A stretch of DNA of 64,000 nucleotides. Origin: Actinomadura rayongensis (GTDB lineage Bacteria > Actinomycetota > Actinomycetes > Streptosporangiales > Streptosporangiaceae). The stretch's first letter is position 1. The number at the start of each line of letters is the position of its first letter. Position numbers and translations under genes: made by a program. Below, piece after piece: positions 51,861 through 60,068 of this stretch. The notes beneath the pieces are model-generated. The model did no database searches, was not told where the DNA came from, and was given only the letters and a program-made list of their open reading frames with translations. The stretch lies in NCBI RefSeq assembly GCF_009831215.1, contig NZ_WUTW01000002.1, forward strand, positions 1,335,002 to 1,399,001. Reading direction: 5' to 3'.

Positions 51861-52346
51861 TCAGGGAAAGCGCGGGTCGGCAAGCAGCACCACGCGATCG
51901 GCGTCAGGGCTGAACCCGATCACCGGTTCGCCGCTGTCGCCCTCGGCGGACATCTCCACAGCCTTGCCCAGCCTTCGGCCGAGCACGGTCAGAAAACCGC
52001 ACAGAACATCAAGCCGTTCCTGTCCCTGCAGCTCCCGAACGTCGACATCGAAGTCGATCCGCTCGTCCGAATACAGCCGAAAGACCGCCAATACCGCAGG
52101 GTGAGGCCATACCCGCAACTCCGCCGACTCAGCCCCGGCAGGACGAGAGAACACAGCCTCTGCCAGCGGCAACGCCCTGACGGCGCCGCCTTCGGCGTAC
52201 TCCCACGCCCATCCGCCCGACCGGACCAGGTCGAACAGCGCCTGCCAATCCGCGACCGAGCTGCCGACGATCTCAACGTCCGGCAGAGCACCCATCAGCT
52301 CAGCGTCGAAGAAGCTCTTGACCTCATCCCACAGCAGATCCGGCAC
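51861..52346 (-). CDS. Conserved hypothetical protein
   Basis: Protein of 161 aa, mostly soluble: PDLLWDEVKSFFDAELMG, SVADWQALFDLVRSGGWAWEY, then an alpha/beta part with DFDVDVRELQGQERLDVLCGF and GFSPDADRVVLLADP. Similar short proteins occur widely in actinomycetes and sometimes near toxin genes. Function unknown. It faces dnaB. Confidence 0.75.
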   Translation of the reverse strand: MPDLLWDEVKSFFDAELMGALPDVEIVGSSVADWQALFDLVRSGGWAWEYAEGGAVRALPLAEAVFSRPAGAESAELRVWPHPAVLAVFRLYSDERIDFDVDVRELQGQERLDVLCGFLTVLGRRLGKAVEMSAEGDSGEPVIGFSPDADRVVLLADPRFP

Positions 52347-52432
52347 ACCACCATGATCCCGCTCACGACAGCCGGCTCGCGCTGGGGCCGACGAGTGCGT
52401 CCAGGACGGCTGACGAACAACTCGGTGGACCC

Positions 52433-53098
52433 GTGGCCTTGAGCGACGCGAAGATGCCTCTCATGTCCGATCCGGCGCCGGCAAACCTCGACCTGATACG
52501 CCGCTACGTCATCGCCAGCCCTAACCCGGGCCCCGGAAGCCGCTATCTGAGGCTGCTGAACGGCAACTTCGCCCGAAAGCCGGGACGTGCCGAGTTCGTC
52601 CGAGACCTCCGGCGCGACGCACGAGAGATCAGCGACGACGAACTCACTCTTCTTTTCGAGCCGAACTGGCGGCCCCGCCTCACTGCGGCCTGGCTCATCG
52701 GCATCGGCCGCCGCTCAGCCTTCCGGGCGCGGCTCGGCGAGCTGCTGTTGGGCAGCGAAGTCTGTTTCGCGGGCCAGGGCTACTGCATCGCTTTGGCTCT
52801 CTTCGGCACCGATAAGGACGCCGACCTGCTCGTCGAGTACCTGGACCGCTACCTTCGCCGTCCCGAATGCCGATACGACCAGTACTGGGCTATGGGCTCG
52901 CTCCTCTACCTGGACGACAAGACGGGCCGCGACCGCGCCGCAGCGTTTCTCGTCCCGGGCGGGCTTTGGGACCAATGGACCAACGAGTACGCCCCTGACA
53001 TCGCGAAGCTGCGGCGGGAGGTCGAGAGACTATGCGGCCTTGTCGGAGCCCCTCCAGCCGAAGGAGGGTCCGTGGAGATAACGAAGTTGGGCTCGTGA
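52433..53098 (+). CDS. DUF6000-like protein
   Basis: Protein of 221 aa: LIRRYVIASPNPGPG, YLRLLNGNFARKPGRAEFV, ELTLLFEPNWRPRLTAAWLIGI and DQYWAMGSLLYLDDKTGRDRA, a helical-repeat protein like DUF6000 members. GTG 52433 or ATG 52454 could be the start. It is divergent from the preceding gene. Related proteins often look like immunity or HEAT-type adaptors; function not established. Confidence 0.7.
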   Translation: MALSDAKMPLMSDPAPANLDLIRRYVIASPNPGPGSRYLRLLNGNFARKPGRAEFVRDLRRDAREISDDELTLLFEPNWRPRLTAAWLIGIGRRSAFRARLGELLLGSEVCFAGQGYCIALALFGTDKDADLLVEYLDRYLRRPECRYDQYWAMGSLLYLDDKTGRDRAAAFLVPGGLWDQWTNEYAPDIAKLRREVERLCGLVGAPPAEGGSVEITKLGS

Positions 53099-53133
53099 GG
53101 CAGAGCGCTGGATCGCTTTTCGGTGAACGCGGG

Positions 53134-53165
53134 GCGCCGCCGGGGCTGGAGGGTCCCGGCGGCGC
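53134..53165. terminator. Terminator between convergent genes
   Basis: GCGCCGCCGGG/CCCGGCGGCGC, 11-bp perfect stem, between the DUF6000-like gene and the lysyl-oxidase-like gene. Confidence 0.75.
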
Positions 53166-53171
53166 GGGGGG

Positions 53172-54644
53172 TCAGGGGGCGTTGACGAGGCCTACCGGCG
53201 GCACCTTCACGGTGCGCTTTCCGGGCTTGCCGCCGAGGATCACCTTGCGCAGTGACACGTTGTTGTTCAGGTTTCCCTCGAACAGGCGGTGGGCCGGGTT
53301 GGCTATGACCTGGATGTAGTAGGTGCCGTTTTTGAGCTTGGAGATGTCGAACGACTGGCCCGGCAGATCCTGGACGTAGCTGTCGCCGGAACCGACGTCC
53401 AGCACTTCGCGCACCGACAGCGACGAGAGGTCACCGCACGCGGTGTGCAGGTCGGTGTTCTCGGGCTTCCAGTTGGCGTTGCGGACGAGCAGGTTGATCG
53501 CGTCGGTGTTGGCGAGGCAGAACGCTTCTTTCTGGCTGCGCACGACCTCTTTCTTGTCCGCGCCGAGCAGCCGGTAACTCGCGAAGTCCTTGAAGTGCCA
53601 GTGCTCGTGGCCGTGGCGGGCGTCCCATTCCATGCCGCCCGTCCGGGCGTAGCCGACCTGGCGGCCGTTGCCGTCGAAGAAGTACTGGTAGGCGTCCATC
53701 AGGCCCTGCTTGACGCGGAACCCGTCCACGACCAGCGGCGACGGCCCGGCGTTCCACACATTGGCGGCGAACGCGAGGTAGTCGTGCGGTGCCGCTGCCG
53801 TGCCGTGGCCCTCGGTGTTGTGGTTCACCTCGATGTTCCACGCGGGCAGGGCGCGCAGGTCGGGCTTCGGGCCCTTCGGCACGGCGCCCGCGCCGGACGG
53901 CTTCGGGCCGGCCTTCAGCGCCGGTGTTCCGCTGGCGCGGGGGCGGCCCTCGTCGTCGCTGAGGGTCCGCACCTTCACCCTGATCTTCTTCGCGGCGGCG
54001 GAGATCCCGAACTGCCGCTGGTAGGGCGCGGTGACGCTGACGGTCGCGGTGTACGTCCCGTCCGCCAGCTTCACCTGGGGGTTCGCCTGGTTGTAGCCGG
54101 TGAGGGCCGTCGCCCAACCGCTCTGGACGCCCCAGATCGAGCCGAGCGTCCACGGGTTGTCGGAGCAGCCGTCGGGATACGGGCTCTTGTCCGGTGCGCC
54201 GGGTTTGACGCGGGCGGGTGAGGACGAGGGGCATACGTCCTGGTACCGGTCGACGACCTTCTTGCCCTTGGCGTCGGTCAGCGTCACATGCAGGAAGCGC
54301 GAGAAGCCGCCGAAATTCTTGACGAGGCCGGCGGGCAACGGTTCCGTGCGCGTTTTCCCGCCCGTCCGGACGATGCGGTTCGCGGTGATCGGATCCTTGT
54401 AGGACTTCCGCTGGGCGCGGATCTCGAACGGCGTCCCGGTCGCGCCGAGGTAGACGCCGAGGTCGAGATCGACGCGCGGCCAGTCCTTGTACTGCGTGAG
54501 CGTGACCTCGGACGACGCCGCGATCAGGTCGAGTCCGCCGTGCGCCGGAGCCGCCTGGGCCGCGGGCGCGCCGGTGACGGCGAGCGCGGCGAGTCCCGCG
54601 ACGGTGAGCACGACCGGACGGCCCGGACGCGAAATTCCGTTCAT
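53172..54644 (-). CDS. Secreted lysyl-oxidase-like protein
   Basis: Protein of 490 aa. A Sec signal peptide ends near AQAAPAHGG. The N-terminal half is beta-rich, and a Pro/Lys linker follows. The C-terminal domain has the lysyl oxidase copper motif ARHGHEHWHFKDFASYRL, with further conserved AFCLANTD, TACGDLSS and NGTYYIQVIANP. The eukaryotic family oxidises lysine side chains with a copper/LTQ centre; bacterial members may cross-link surface proteins. GGAGG lies 6 bases before ATG 54644. Confidence 0.88.
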   Translation of the reverse strand: MNGISRPGRPVVLTVAGLAALAVTGAPAAQAAPAHGGLDLIAASSEVTLTQYKDWPRVDLDLGVYLGATGTPFEIRAQRKSYKDPITANRIVRTGGKTRTEPLPAGLVKNFGGFSRFLHVTLTDAKGKKVVDRYQDVCPSSSPARVKPGAPDKSPYPDGCSDNPWTLGSIWGVQSGWATALTGYNQANPQVKLADGTYTATVSVTAPYQRQFGISAAAKKIRVKVRTLSDDEGRPRASGTPALKAGPKPSGAGAVPKGPKPDLRALPAWNIEVNHNTEGHGTAAAPHDYLAFAANVWNAGPSPLVVDGFRVKQGLMDAYQYFFDGNGRQVGYARTGGMEWDARHGHEHWHFKDFASYRLLGADKKEVVRSQKEAFCLANTDAINLLVRNANWKPENTDLHTACGDLSSLSVREVLDVGSGDSYVQDLPGQSFDISKLKNGTYYIQVIANPAHRLFEGNLNNNVSLRKVILGGKPGKRTVKVPPVGLVNAP

Positions 54645-54863
54645 GACGATCCTCCGTGAATCGGCGCCCCAGGGGGGCGGAGACGTCGATGAGACGCCGC
54701 CGGACGCGGGCGAAGTTCAGGTCCGCATTCGGACGCCGGAGGCTGGAACTTTTCTGGGAAATGGGGGTGGGCCTAGACCCACCGTGACACGGCCCTCACG
54801 CCCACCGACAGGCACGGTTCCCGCGGGCGAGGATTCAGGAAGTCGAAAGAAACGGAGCCCCCC

Positions 54864-55496
54864 ATGAACGAGGTCCTCGCCCGCCGGTTCACCGGCTGCG
54901 CCGCGCTCGGCGCCGCCATCGCGCTGATCGTCGAAGTGCCGCTGTATTTCGTCTACTCGGGTCCGCCGCCGGACTCCAACATTCTCGGCCGCCTGCTGTT
55001 CGGCATCATCGCCCTCGGCTGCCTGCTCGTCTTCGCGACGGGGTTCCGCGAGCTGATCAAGCGGGTGAGCCCGGAGCACGAATGGATCGGGACGCTCACA
55101 TTCGCGACCGGGCTCGCGTACTCCGTGGTCACGCTCGTCTCCAGCGGACTGGAGGCGGGGGACGTCATCGCGACGGACGCGTCCATCGACCCGACCATCA
55201 CCGTCCACGGCACTTATATTCTGTACGGCTCGATCGGCCGTATGCTCCTCGCGATGTTCCTCACCTCGATCGGTTTCGCGATCTCCCGGACGCGCGCCCT
55301 GCCGCGCTGGACGAGCATTTCCGCCTTCGTGTTCGCGGCGGTGAACGCGGCGTTCATCCCGTCCCTTTTCTTCGGGAACGAGCCCGCCCATTTCTACGCC
55401 GCGAACGGCTGGGCGACCACGGCCCTGATGGGCGCGATCCTCAGCTACTGGCTGCTCGCGCTCGGGATCTCGATCGTCCGCAGCGCGCGCCGCTGA
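54864..55496 (+). CDS. DUF4386-like membrane protein
   Basis: Protein of 210 aa with six hydrophobic helices, beginning RRFTGCAALGAAIALIVEVP and ending ILSYWLLALGISIVRSARR, with GTYILYGSIGRMLLAMF in the centre. It resembles the DUF4386 family of small integral membrane proteins. It converges on the marR gene 7 bases away. Function unknown. Confidence 0.75.
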   Translation: MNEVLARRFTGCAALGAAIALIVEVPLYFVYSGPPPDSNILGRLLFGIIALGCLLVFATGFRELIKRVSPEHEWIGTLTFATGLAYSVVTLVSSGLEAGDVIATDASIDPTITVHGTYILYGSIGRMLLAMFLTSIGFAISRTRALPRWTSISAFVFAAVNAAFIPSLFFGNEPAHFYAANGWATTALMGAILSYWLLALGISIVRSARR

Positions 55497-55503
55497 CCGG
55501 TCC

Positions 55504-55968
55504 TCACACCCGGGCGGGCCGACACGGCTCGTCCGGGTCGATGATTCGCGTCAGCAGCGCCACGAGCTGTTCGCGCTCCGCCGGGGTGAGCGGCGCGACG
55601 AGTTCGGCGTTGGCCTCGCGGCCGAGCCGTTCGGTGAGGTCGAGCCGCCGCCGTCCCTCGGGGGACAGCTCGATCGCGTTCTTGCGGCGGTCGCGCGGAT
55701 CGGGCCGACGGGTGACCAGCCCGTCGGCCTGAAGGTCGTTGAGGATCACGACCATGTCCTTCGGGTCGACGCCGAGGCTGCGGCCGAGGTCGGCCTGGGA
55801 GACGGGGGCGCGTTCGGCGACGGCGGCGAGGACGGCGTGGTGGGTCATCCGCAGGTCCGCGCGGGCGAGGGCGGCGGCGACGAGGCGGTGACCACGGGCG
55901 GCGGCGCGGCCGAGCAGCCAGCTCGGGAGCGCGCGGATGGTCTGGGGTGCGGCGGGAGCGTCGGGCAT
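55504..55968 (-). CDS. MarR-family repressor
   Basis: Protein of 154 aa from ATG 55968. The winged helix is visible: MTHHAVLAAVAERAPVSQADLGRSLGVD split around the turn, DMVVILNDLQADGLVTRR and the wing DPRDRRKNAIELSPEGRR. It is divergent from a quinone-oxidoreductase gene and probably represses it in response to an electrophile or oxidant. Confidence 0.9.
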   Translation of the reverse strand: MPDAPAAPQTIRALPSWLLGRAAARGHRLVAAALARADLRMTHHAVLAAVAERAPVSQADLGRSLGVDPKDMVVILNDLQADGLVTRRPDPRDRRKNAIELSPEGRRRLDLTERLGREANAELVAPLTPAEREQLVALLTRIIDPDEPCRPARV

Positions 55969-56006
55969 GGGGAAATCGTATCCCCGAAGTCGTTGGTGTG
56001 ACCCAT

Positions 56007-56027
56007 GATAATGTTGGGGCACCCAAT
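56007..56027. promoter_or_regulatory. Candidate MarR operator and promoter
   Basis: GATAAT (56007-56012) resembles a -10. TTGGG-gca-CCCAA (56014-56026) is an inverted repeat directly after it, between the divergent marR and oxidoreductase starts. Confidence 0.45.
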
Positions 56028-56042
56028 GAAAGGAGAGAGTGC

Positions 56043-56972
56043 GTGCGACGTATCCGTCACCACGAGCACGGCGGTCCCGAGGTGCTGCGGCTGGAGGAGG
56101 CCGACGTCCCCGAACCCGGCCCGGGCGAGCTGCTGGTCCGCGCGGAGGCGATCGGGGTGACGCTTCCGTCGGTGCGCAAGGTGCGCGACGAGCGGACCGC
56201 GCTGCCCGGCGTGCTCGGCGGCGAGGTCGCCGGACCCGTGCTCGCGGTCGGCGCCGGGGTGGACGACTTCGCGGTGGGTGACCGCGTGACTTCGCTCACG
56301 CTGAGCGGTTCGTACGCCGACGTCGTCGTCGCCCCGACGTTCCTCGCCAGCCGCATTCCGGACGATGCGGACGCCGTGGCCGCGGTCGCGCTCGTCCGGG
56401 GCGGGCACGTCGCGCTCGCCGCGCTGTCCACCGGGGCGGTCGCGCCGTCGGACGCCGTCCTGATCACCGGGGCGGCGAGCGGCGCCGGGCACCTCGCCGT
56501 GCAGCTCGCGAAGCTGCACGGCGTGCGGCGGGTGGTCGCCGCGGTCGGCTCGCGCGCCAAGGAGGACTTCCTGCGCGGGCTCGGCGCGGACGAGGTGGTC
56601 GCCTATGACGAGGACGACTGGGGCGAACCGGTCGATGTCGTCCTGGACGGCGTCGGCGGCGACGTCCTGCCGCGCGCCCTCGCCGCGCTCGCCCCGGGCG
56701 GACGGCTCGTGTTCTTCGGCTCCGGCGGCGGGACCGTCCCGGCGTACGAACTGCTCGCCGGCGGCAAGACGATCACCGGGCTGACCATGGGGCGGTTCTC
56801 GGTTATCCACAGGGACGAGTACGAGCGGCACACCGGCGAGCTCTGGACCTACCATCGCGAAGGACGGTTGAAGGCGGTCGTCCACGCGGAGATCCCGCTG
56901 GCCGACGCCGCCCGCGCGCACGAAATCATCGAGGCGCGCGCCAACCTCGGAAAGGTCGTCCTTCGTCCCTGA
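56043..56972 (+). CDS. Zinc-independent MDR-type quinone oxidoreductase
   Basis: Medium-chain dehydrogenase of 309 aa, from GTG 56043 behind AAGGAGAG. The GroES-like N-domain has EHGGPEVLRLEEADVPEPG. The NADPH-binding loop is ITGAASGAGHLAVQLAKL. No structural-zinc Cys cluster is present. It likely reduces quinones or enones. A DnaA-box string (56803-56811) lies in its coding sequence by chance. Confidence 0.88.
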   Translation: MRRIRHHEHGGPEVLRLEEADVPEPGPGELLVRAEAIGVTLPSVRKVRDERTALPGVLGGEVAGPVLAVGAGVDDFAVGDRVTSLTLSGSYADVVVAPTFLASRIPDDADAVAAVALVRGGHVALAALSTGAVAPSDAVLITGAASGAGHLAVQLAKLHGVRRVVAAVGSRAKEDFLRGLGADEVVAYDEDDWGEPVDVVLDGVGGDVLPRALAALAPGGRLVFFGSGGGTVPAYELLAGGKTITGLTMGRFSVIHRDEYERHTGELWTYHREGRLKAVVHAEIPLADAARAHEIIEARANLGKVVLRP

Positions 56973-57002
56973 TCGCGGGAGGTCCGATGGTTTGATCGGC
57001 TC

Positions 57003-57881
57003 ATGGAGCTGCGCCGGTTCAGGTACTTCGTCGCCGTTGTCGAAGAAAGCGGCTTCACGCGCGCGGCCGAGCGGCTGCACGTCGCGCAGCCGGGGATCAG
57101 CGCGCAGATCCGGCTGCTGGAACGCGAGCTGGGCGCGGAACTGCTCGACCGGACGGGACGCGTCGTCCGCCTCACGGCGGCGGGCGAGGCGGTTCTCCCC
57201 TACGCGCGGGCGGCGCTCGCGGCGGTGGACGGCGCGAAGGACGCCGTCGCCGAGCTGGCGGGCCTCGTCCGGGGACGCGTGTCGATCGGGATGGTGACGT
57301 CGATGCCGTCCGACATCGTCCCGGACCTGCTCGCGGGCTTCCACCGCGACCACCCGAACGTCGAGATCCGGCTGGTCGAGGGCAACTCGCACAGCCTTCT
57401 GCGCGACCTCCTGTCAGGCGCGCTCGACCTGGTCTTCGTAGGCCTGGCGGGAGAGCCGCCCGCGGGCGTAGGCGTGCAGACAGTCCGAGACGAGGAGTTC
57501 GCAGCCGTGGTCGCCCGGGACGACCCCCTGGCGTCCGCGGACACCATCCCCCTGTCCGCCCTCCGCGACCGCGCCCTGGCCGTCCTGCCCACCGGCACGG
57601 GCGTCCGCGACGCGGTGGAACGCGCCTTCGCCGCCGCGGGCCTCACCCCCCACGTGGCGTTCGAGGCCGCCGACCCCTACGTCGTCGCGCAACTCGCGGC
57701 CCGCGGCCTGGGCGTGGCCCTCGTCCCCCGCTCCCTCGCCGACGCCCACCCGAACGAGTGGCGCCGCGTCCTGATCGAGGGCGGCGTCCTACGCGGACGC
57801 CTCGTCCTGGCCTGGCGCTCCGACGGCCCGGCGAACCCCGCCGCCCGCGCCCTGACCACCCGAGCCCGCACCCGCCTCTGA
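57003..57881 (+). CDS. LysR-family regulator
   Basis: Protein of 292 aa. The helix-turn-helix is MELRRFRYFVAVVEESGFTR then AAERLHVAQPGISAQIRLLE. The substrate-binding domain follows (VSIGMVTSMPSDIVPDLLAGF, ALVPRSLAD). It lies 30 bases after the oxidoreductase on the same strand and may regulate it or a distant target; LysR genes more often divide divergently from theirs. Confidence 0.9.
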   Translation: MELRRFRYFVAVVEESGFTRAAERLHVAQPGISAQIRLLERELGAELLDRTGRVVRLTAAGEAVLPYARAALAAVDGAKDAVAELAGLVRGRVSIGMVTSMPSDIVPDLLAGFHRDHPNVEIRLVEGNSHSLLRDLLSGALDLVFVGLAGEPPAGVGVQTVRDEEFAAVVARDDPLASADTIPLSALRDRALAVLPTGTGVRDAVERAFAAAGLTPHVAFEAADPYVVAQLAARGLGVALVPRSLADAHPNEWRRVLIEGGVLRGRLVLAWRSDGPANPAARALTTRARTRL

Positions 57882-57887
57882 CCCCAA

Positions 57888-58026
57888 CCCACCGCTCACC
57901 CGCACCCACCGCTCACCCGCACTCGCTCTGCCCCGCGCCCGCACTGCCCTGCGTCCGCACTGCCCTGCGTCCGCACTGCCCTGCGTCCGCACTGCCCTGC
58001 GTCCGCACTGCCCTGCGTCCGCACTG
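57888..58026. repeat. Short tandem repeats (2 x 17 bp, 5 x 16 bp)
   Basis: CCCACCGCTCACCCGCA is repeated twice at 57888-57921. CCCTGCGTCCGCACTG is repeated exactly five times at 57947-58026. The array lies between the convergent LysR and methyltransferase genes and ends 10 bases from the latter's stop. Confidence 0.9.
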
Positions 58027-58035
58027 CCGGGGTGG

Positions 58036-59160
58036 CTAGGTGGGGGTGAGGCGCCAGAGGGAGGTTGTTTCGGCGGCGCGGGCTTTGTGGAGGGGGTCGG
58101 TGGGGTCCAGGGCCTTGGGGTGGCGGGGGCGGATGTCGTCGCGTGCCAGGACGGTCAGGTTCGCCGCTCGGAACTGGGCCAGGAGGGTTTCGCGGGTGCG
58201 CAGGCCCAGGTGTTCGGCCAGGTCGGAGAGGATCAGCCAGCCTTCGCCGCCGGGTTCCAGGTGGGCGGTCAGGCCGGTGAGGAAAGCCTGGAGCATGCGG
58301 CCTTCGGGGTCGTAGACGGCGTGTTCCAGGGGTGAGGCGGGTTTGCCGGGGAGCCACGGTGGGTTGCAGACGATCAGGGGGGCGCGGCCGGCGGGGAACA
58401 GGTCGGCGCGGACGACCTGCGCGGTGCGGGCGTAGCCGAGGCGGTCCAGGTTCGTGCGGGCGCAGGTGAGGGCGCGTGGGTCTTGGTCGGTGGCCACGAT
58501 TTCGTGGACGCCGCGTCTTGCCAGGACGGCTGCCAGGACGCCTGTGCCCGTTCCTATGTCGAAGGCCCTTGTTGACGACGGGAGCGGGGCTTGCGCCACC
58601 AGGTCCACGTATTCGCCGCGGACCGGGGAGAAGACGCCGTAGTGCGGGTGGATTCGGTCGCCGTCCAGGGCGGGGATCGGCACGCCCTTCACGCGCCACT
58701 CGTGTGCGCCGATCAGGCCGAGGACCTCGCGCAGCGACGTCACGTACGGCTCGTCGGACGGGCCGTGCACCTCGGCGCAGGCCGTCCGGACGTCCGGTGC
58801 GCGGCGCAGGTCCAGCCGGTGGTCGGGTGCGAACGGGACGAGCAGCGACCCGAGAAGCCGCGATCGCTGCGCGCGGGCCTGGCGGAACAGGTGGAAGGCC
58901 TGCGGGCCTTCTGGGACGGCCTTCGGGCGTCGTTTCGGCCGGTCCGCGCGCCGTGCGAGCGCCTGGAGCAGCGTCCGGGCGTTCTGGTAGTCGCCGCGCC
59001 ACAGCACGGCCGTCCCCTGTGAGACGAGCCGGTACGCGTCGTCGGCGCGCAGTGAATCGTCGGCCGCCACGACGCGGCGCGGTGGTGGCGCACCGGCCGC
59101 CGACCGCCAGGCGGCCGATCGCGCGGTGCCCGTCTCGTCCCACTCGATCACGTCGGCCAC
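58036..59160 (-). CDS. Class I SAM-dependent methyltransferase (N6/N5-type)
   Basis: Protein of 374 aa. The N-terminal ~150 residues are a variable domain. SAM motif I is FDIGTGTGVLAAVLA and motif II is VATDQDPRA. The catalytic NPPW (VCNPPWLPGKP) marks enzymes that methylate exocyclic nitrogen in rRNA or glutamine in release factors. It could be an RlmG/RsmC relative. Target not determined. Single gene, divergent from the YrdB-like gene. Confidence 0.85.
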   Translation of the reverse strand: MADVIEWDETGTARSAAWRSAAGAPPPRRVVAADDSLRADDAYRLVSQGTAVLWRGDYQNARTLLQALARRADRPKRRPKAVPEGPQAFHLFRQARAQRSRLLGSLLVPFAPDHRLDLRRAPDVRTACAEVHGPSDEPYVTSLREVLGLIGAHEWRVKGVPIPALDGDRIHPHYGVFSPVRGEYVDLVAQAPLPSSTRAFDIGTGTGVLAAVLARRGVHEIVATDQDPRALTCARTNLDRLGYARTAQVVRADLFPAGRAPLIVCNPPWLPGKPASPLEHAVYDPEGRMLQAFLTGLTAHLEPGGEGWLILSDLAEHLGLRTRETLLAQFRAANLTVLARDDIRPRHPKALDPTDPLHKARAAETTSLWRLTPT

Positions 59161-59225
59161 AGGGGTGATCCTTCCAGTTCGCAGCCCGGAGTGAGACGAT
59201 CAGGGCTGACCGAAAGGGGGGATTG

Positions 59226-59600
59226 ATGCGTCTTCCCGGCCCGCTGCACCTGGCGAACGAGGGGCTGGCGTTCGTTCTGGAACTCGCGGCGCTCGCCGCG
59301 CTCGCCTGGTGGGGGTTCGCGATTGGCGGCGTCGGCGGCGTGCTGCTCGGTATTGCCGCGCCCGTGGCCGCCGCCGTGCTCTGGGGGTTGTTCGCCGCGC
59401 CCAAGGCGCGGGTGCGGCTGCCCCTCGCGGGGATCCTGGCGGTCAAAGCCATCGTGTTCGTTGCGGCGGGACTGGCCCTGCACGGCGTCGGCCACACCGT
59501 GTGGGGTGCCGTGTTCGTAGGCGTCGCGGTCGTTAACGCGCTGGTCGCTGCGGTGGACCGCGACGCCCACTTCCGCGACGTCAGCCCGGGACGCGGTTGA
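59226..59600 (+). CDS. YrdB-like DUF2568 membrane protein
   Basis: Protein of 124 aa from ATG 59226 with AAAGGGGGG just upstream. Four membrane helices: LANEGLAFVLELAALAALAW, GVLLGIAAPVAAAVLWGLFA, LAGILAVKAIVFVAAG and the last WGAVFVGVAVVNALVAAV. The FAAPKARVRL motif is typical. Its end overlaps the convergent SnoaL-like gene by 20 bases. Function unknown. Confidence 0.8.
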   Translation: MRLPGPLHLANEGLAFVLELAALAALAWWGFAIGGVGGVLLGIAAPVAAAVLWGLFAAPKARVRLPLAGILAVKAIVFVAAGLALHGVGHTVWGAVFVGVAVVNALVAAVDRDAHFRDVSPGRG

Positions 59601-59940
59601 GGAACCCGTTGACGCGGACGAAGCGCCCGTCCGCGATCTCGGCGACGTCGAACCCCTCGATCGGCGCCGGCCCGTCCGCGGGCCCGAGTTCCCAGGTGAA
59701 GCGCGCGATGTCGTGGTGGGCGTCCACCGCGCCGACCAGCCGGAAGACGAAGCCGGGGAACTGGCCCTGGACGGCTCCGATCGTCGCGTCGAGGGCGTCC
59801 CGGCCCTCCGCGACGGCCAGCGGGTCGACGTAGACGGCGCCGTCCGCGAAGACCGCCTCGACGGCCGCGCGCCGCGCCGCCGGGTCCGTCTCGTTCCAGG
59901 CCGCCAGGTACCGTTCCACCAGTTCGTGCACGTCGCTCAT
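59581..59940 (-). CDS. SnoaL-like (NTF2-fold) protein
   Basis: Single-domain protein of 119 aa: VERYLAAWNETDPAARRAAV, FADGAVYVDP, FVFRLVGAVDAHHDIARFTWEL, GFDVAEIADGRFVRV. It has the cone-shaped NTF2 fold used by polyketide cyclases and delta-5-steroid isomerase relatives; no active site can be assigned. Start MSDVHELV. Confidence 0.85.
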   Translation of the reverse strand: MSDVHELVERYLAAWNETDPAARRAAVEAVFADGAVYVDPLAVAEGRDALDATIGAVQGQFPGFVFRLVGAVDAHHDIARFTWELGPADGPAPIEGFDVAEIADGRFVRVNGFLNRVPG

Positions 59941-60068
59941 GTCCTGCTCCTTTCGACGCCCTCAGCTTCGCGGCACCCACCGCACGGAGGCGATGACCTC
60001 AGAGGTCATGAGGTCGATGTCGGATTTCCGCCAGTGAGCACCAGCACCGATCGGTGATGCTGGGGGAC

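Noticed and set aside
56803..56811. TTATCCACA DnaA-box string
   Set aside because: A single isolated copy inside the coding sequence of the oxidoreductase, without partners; likely chance.
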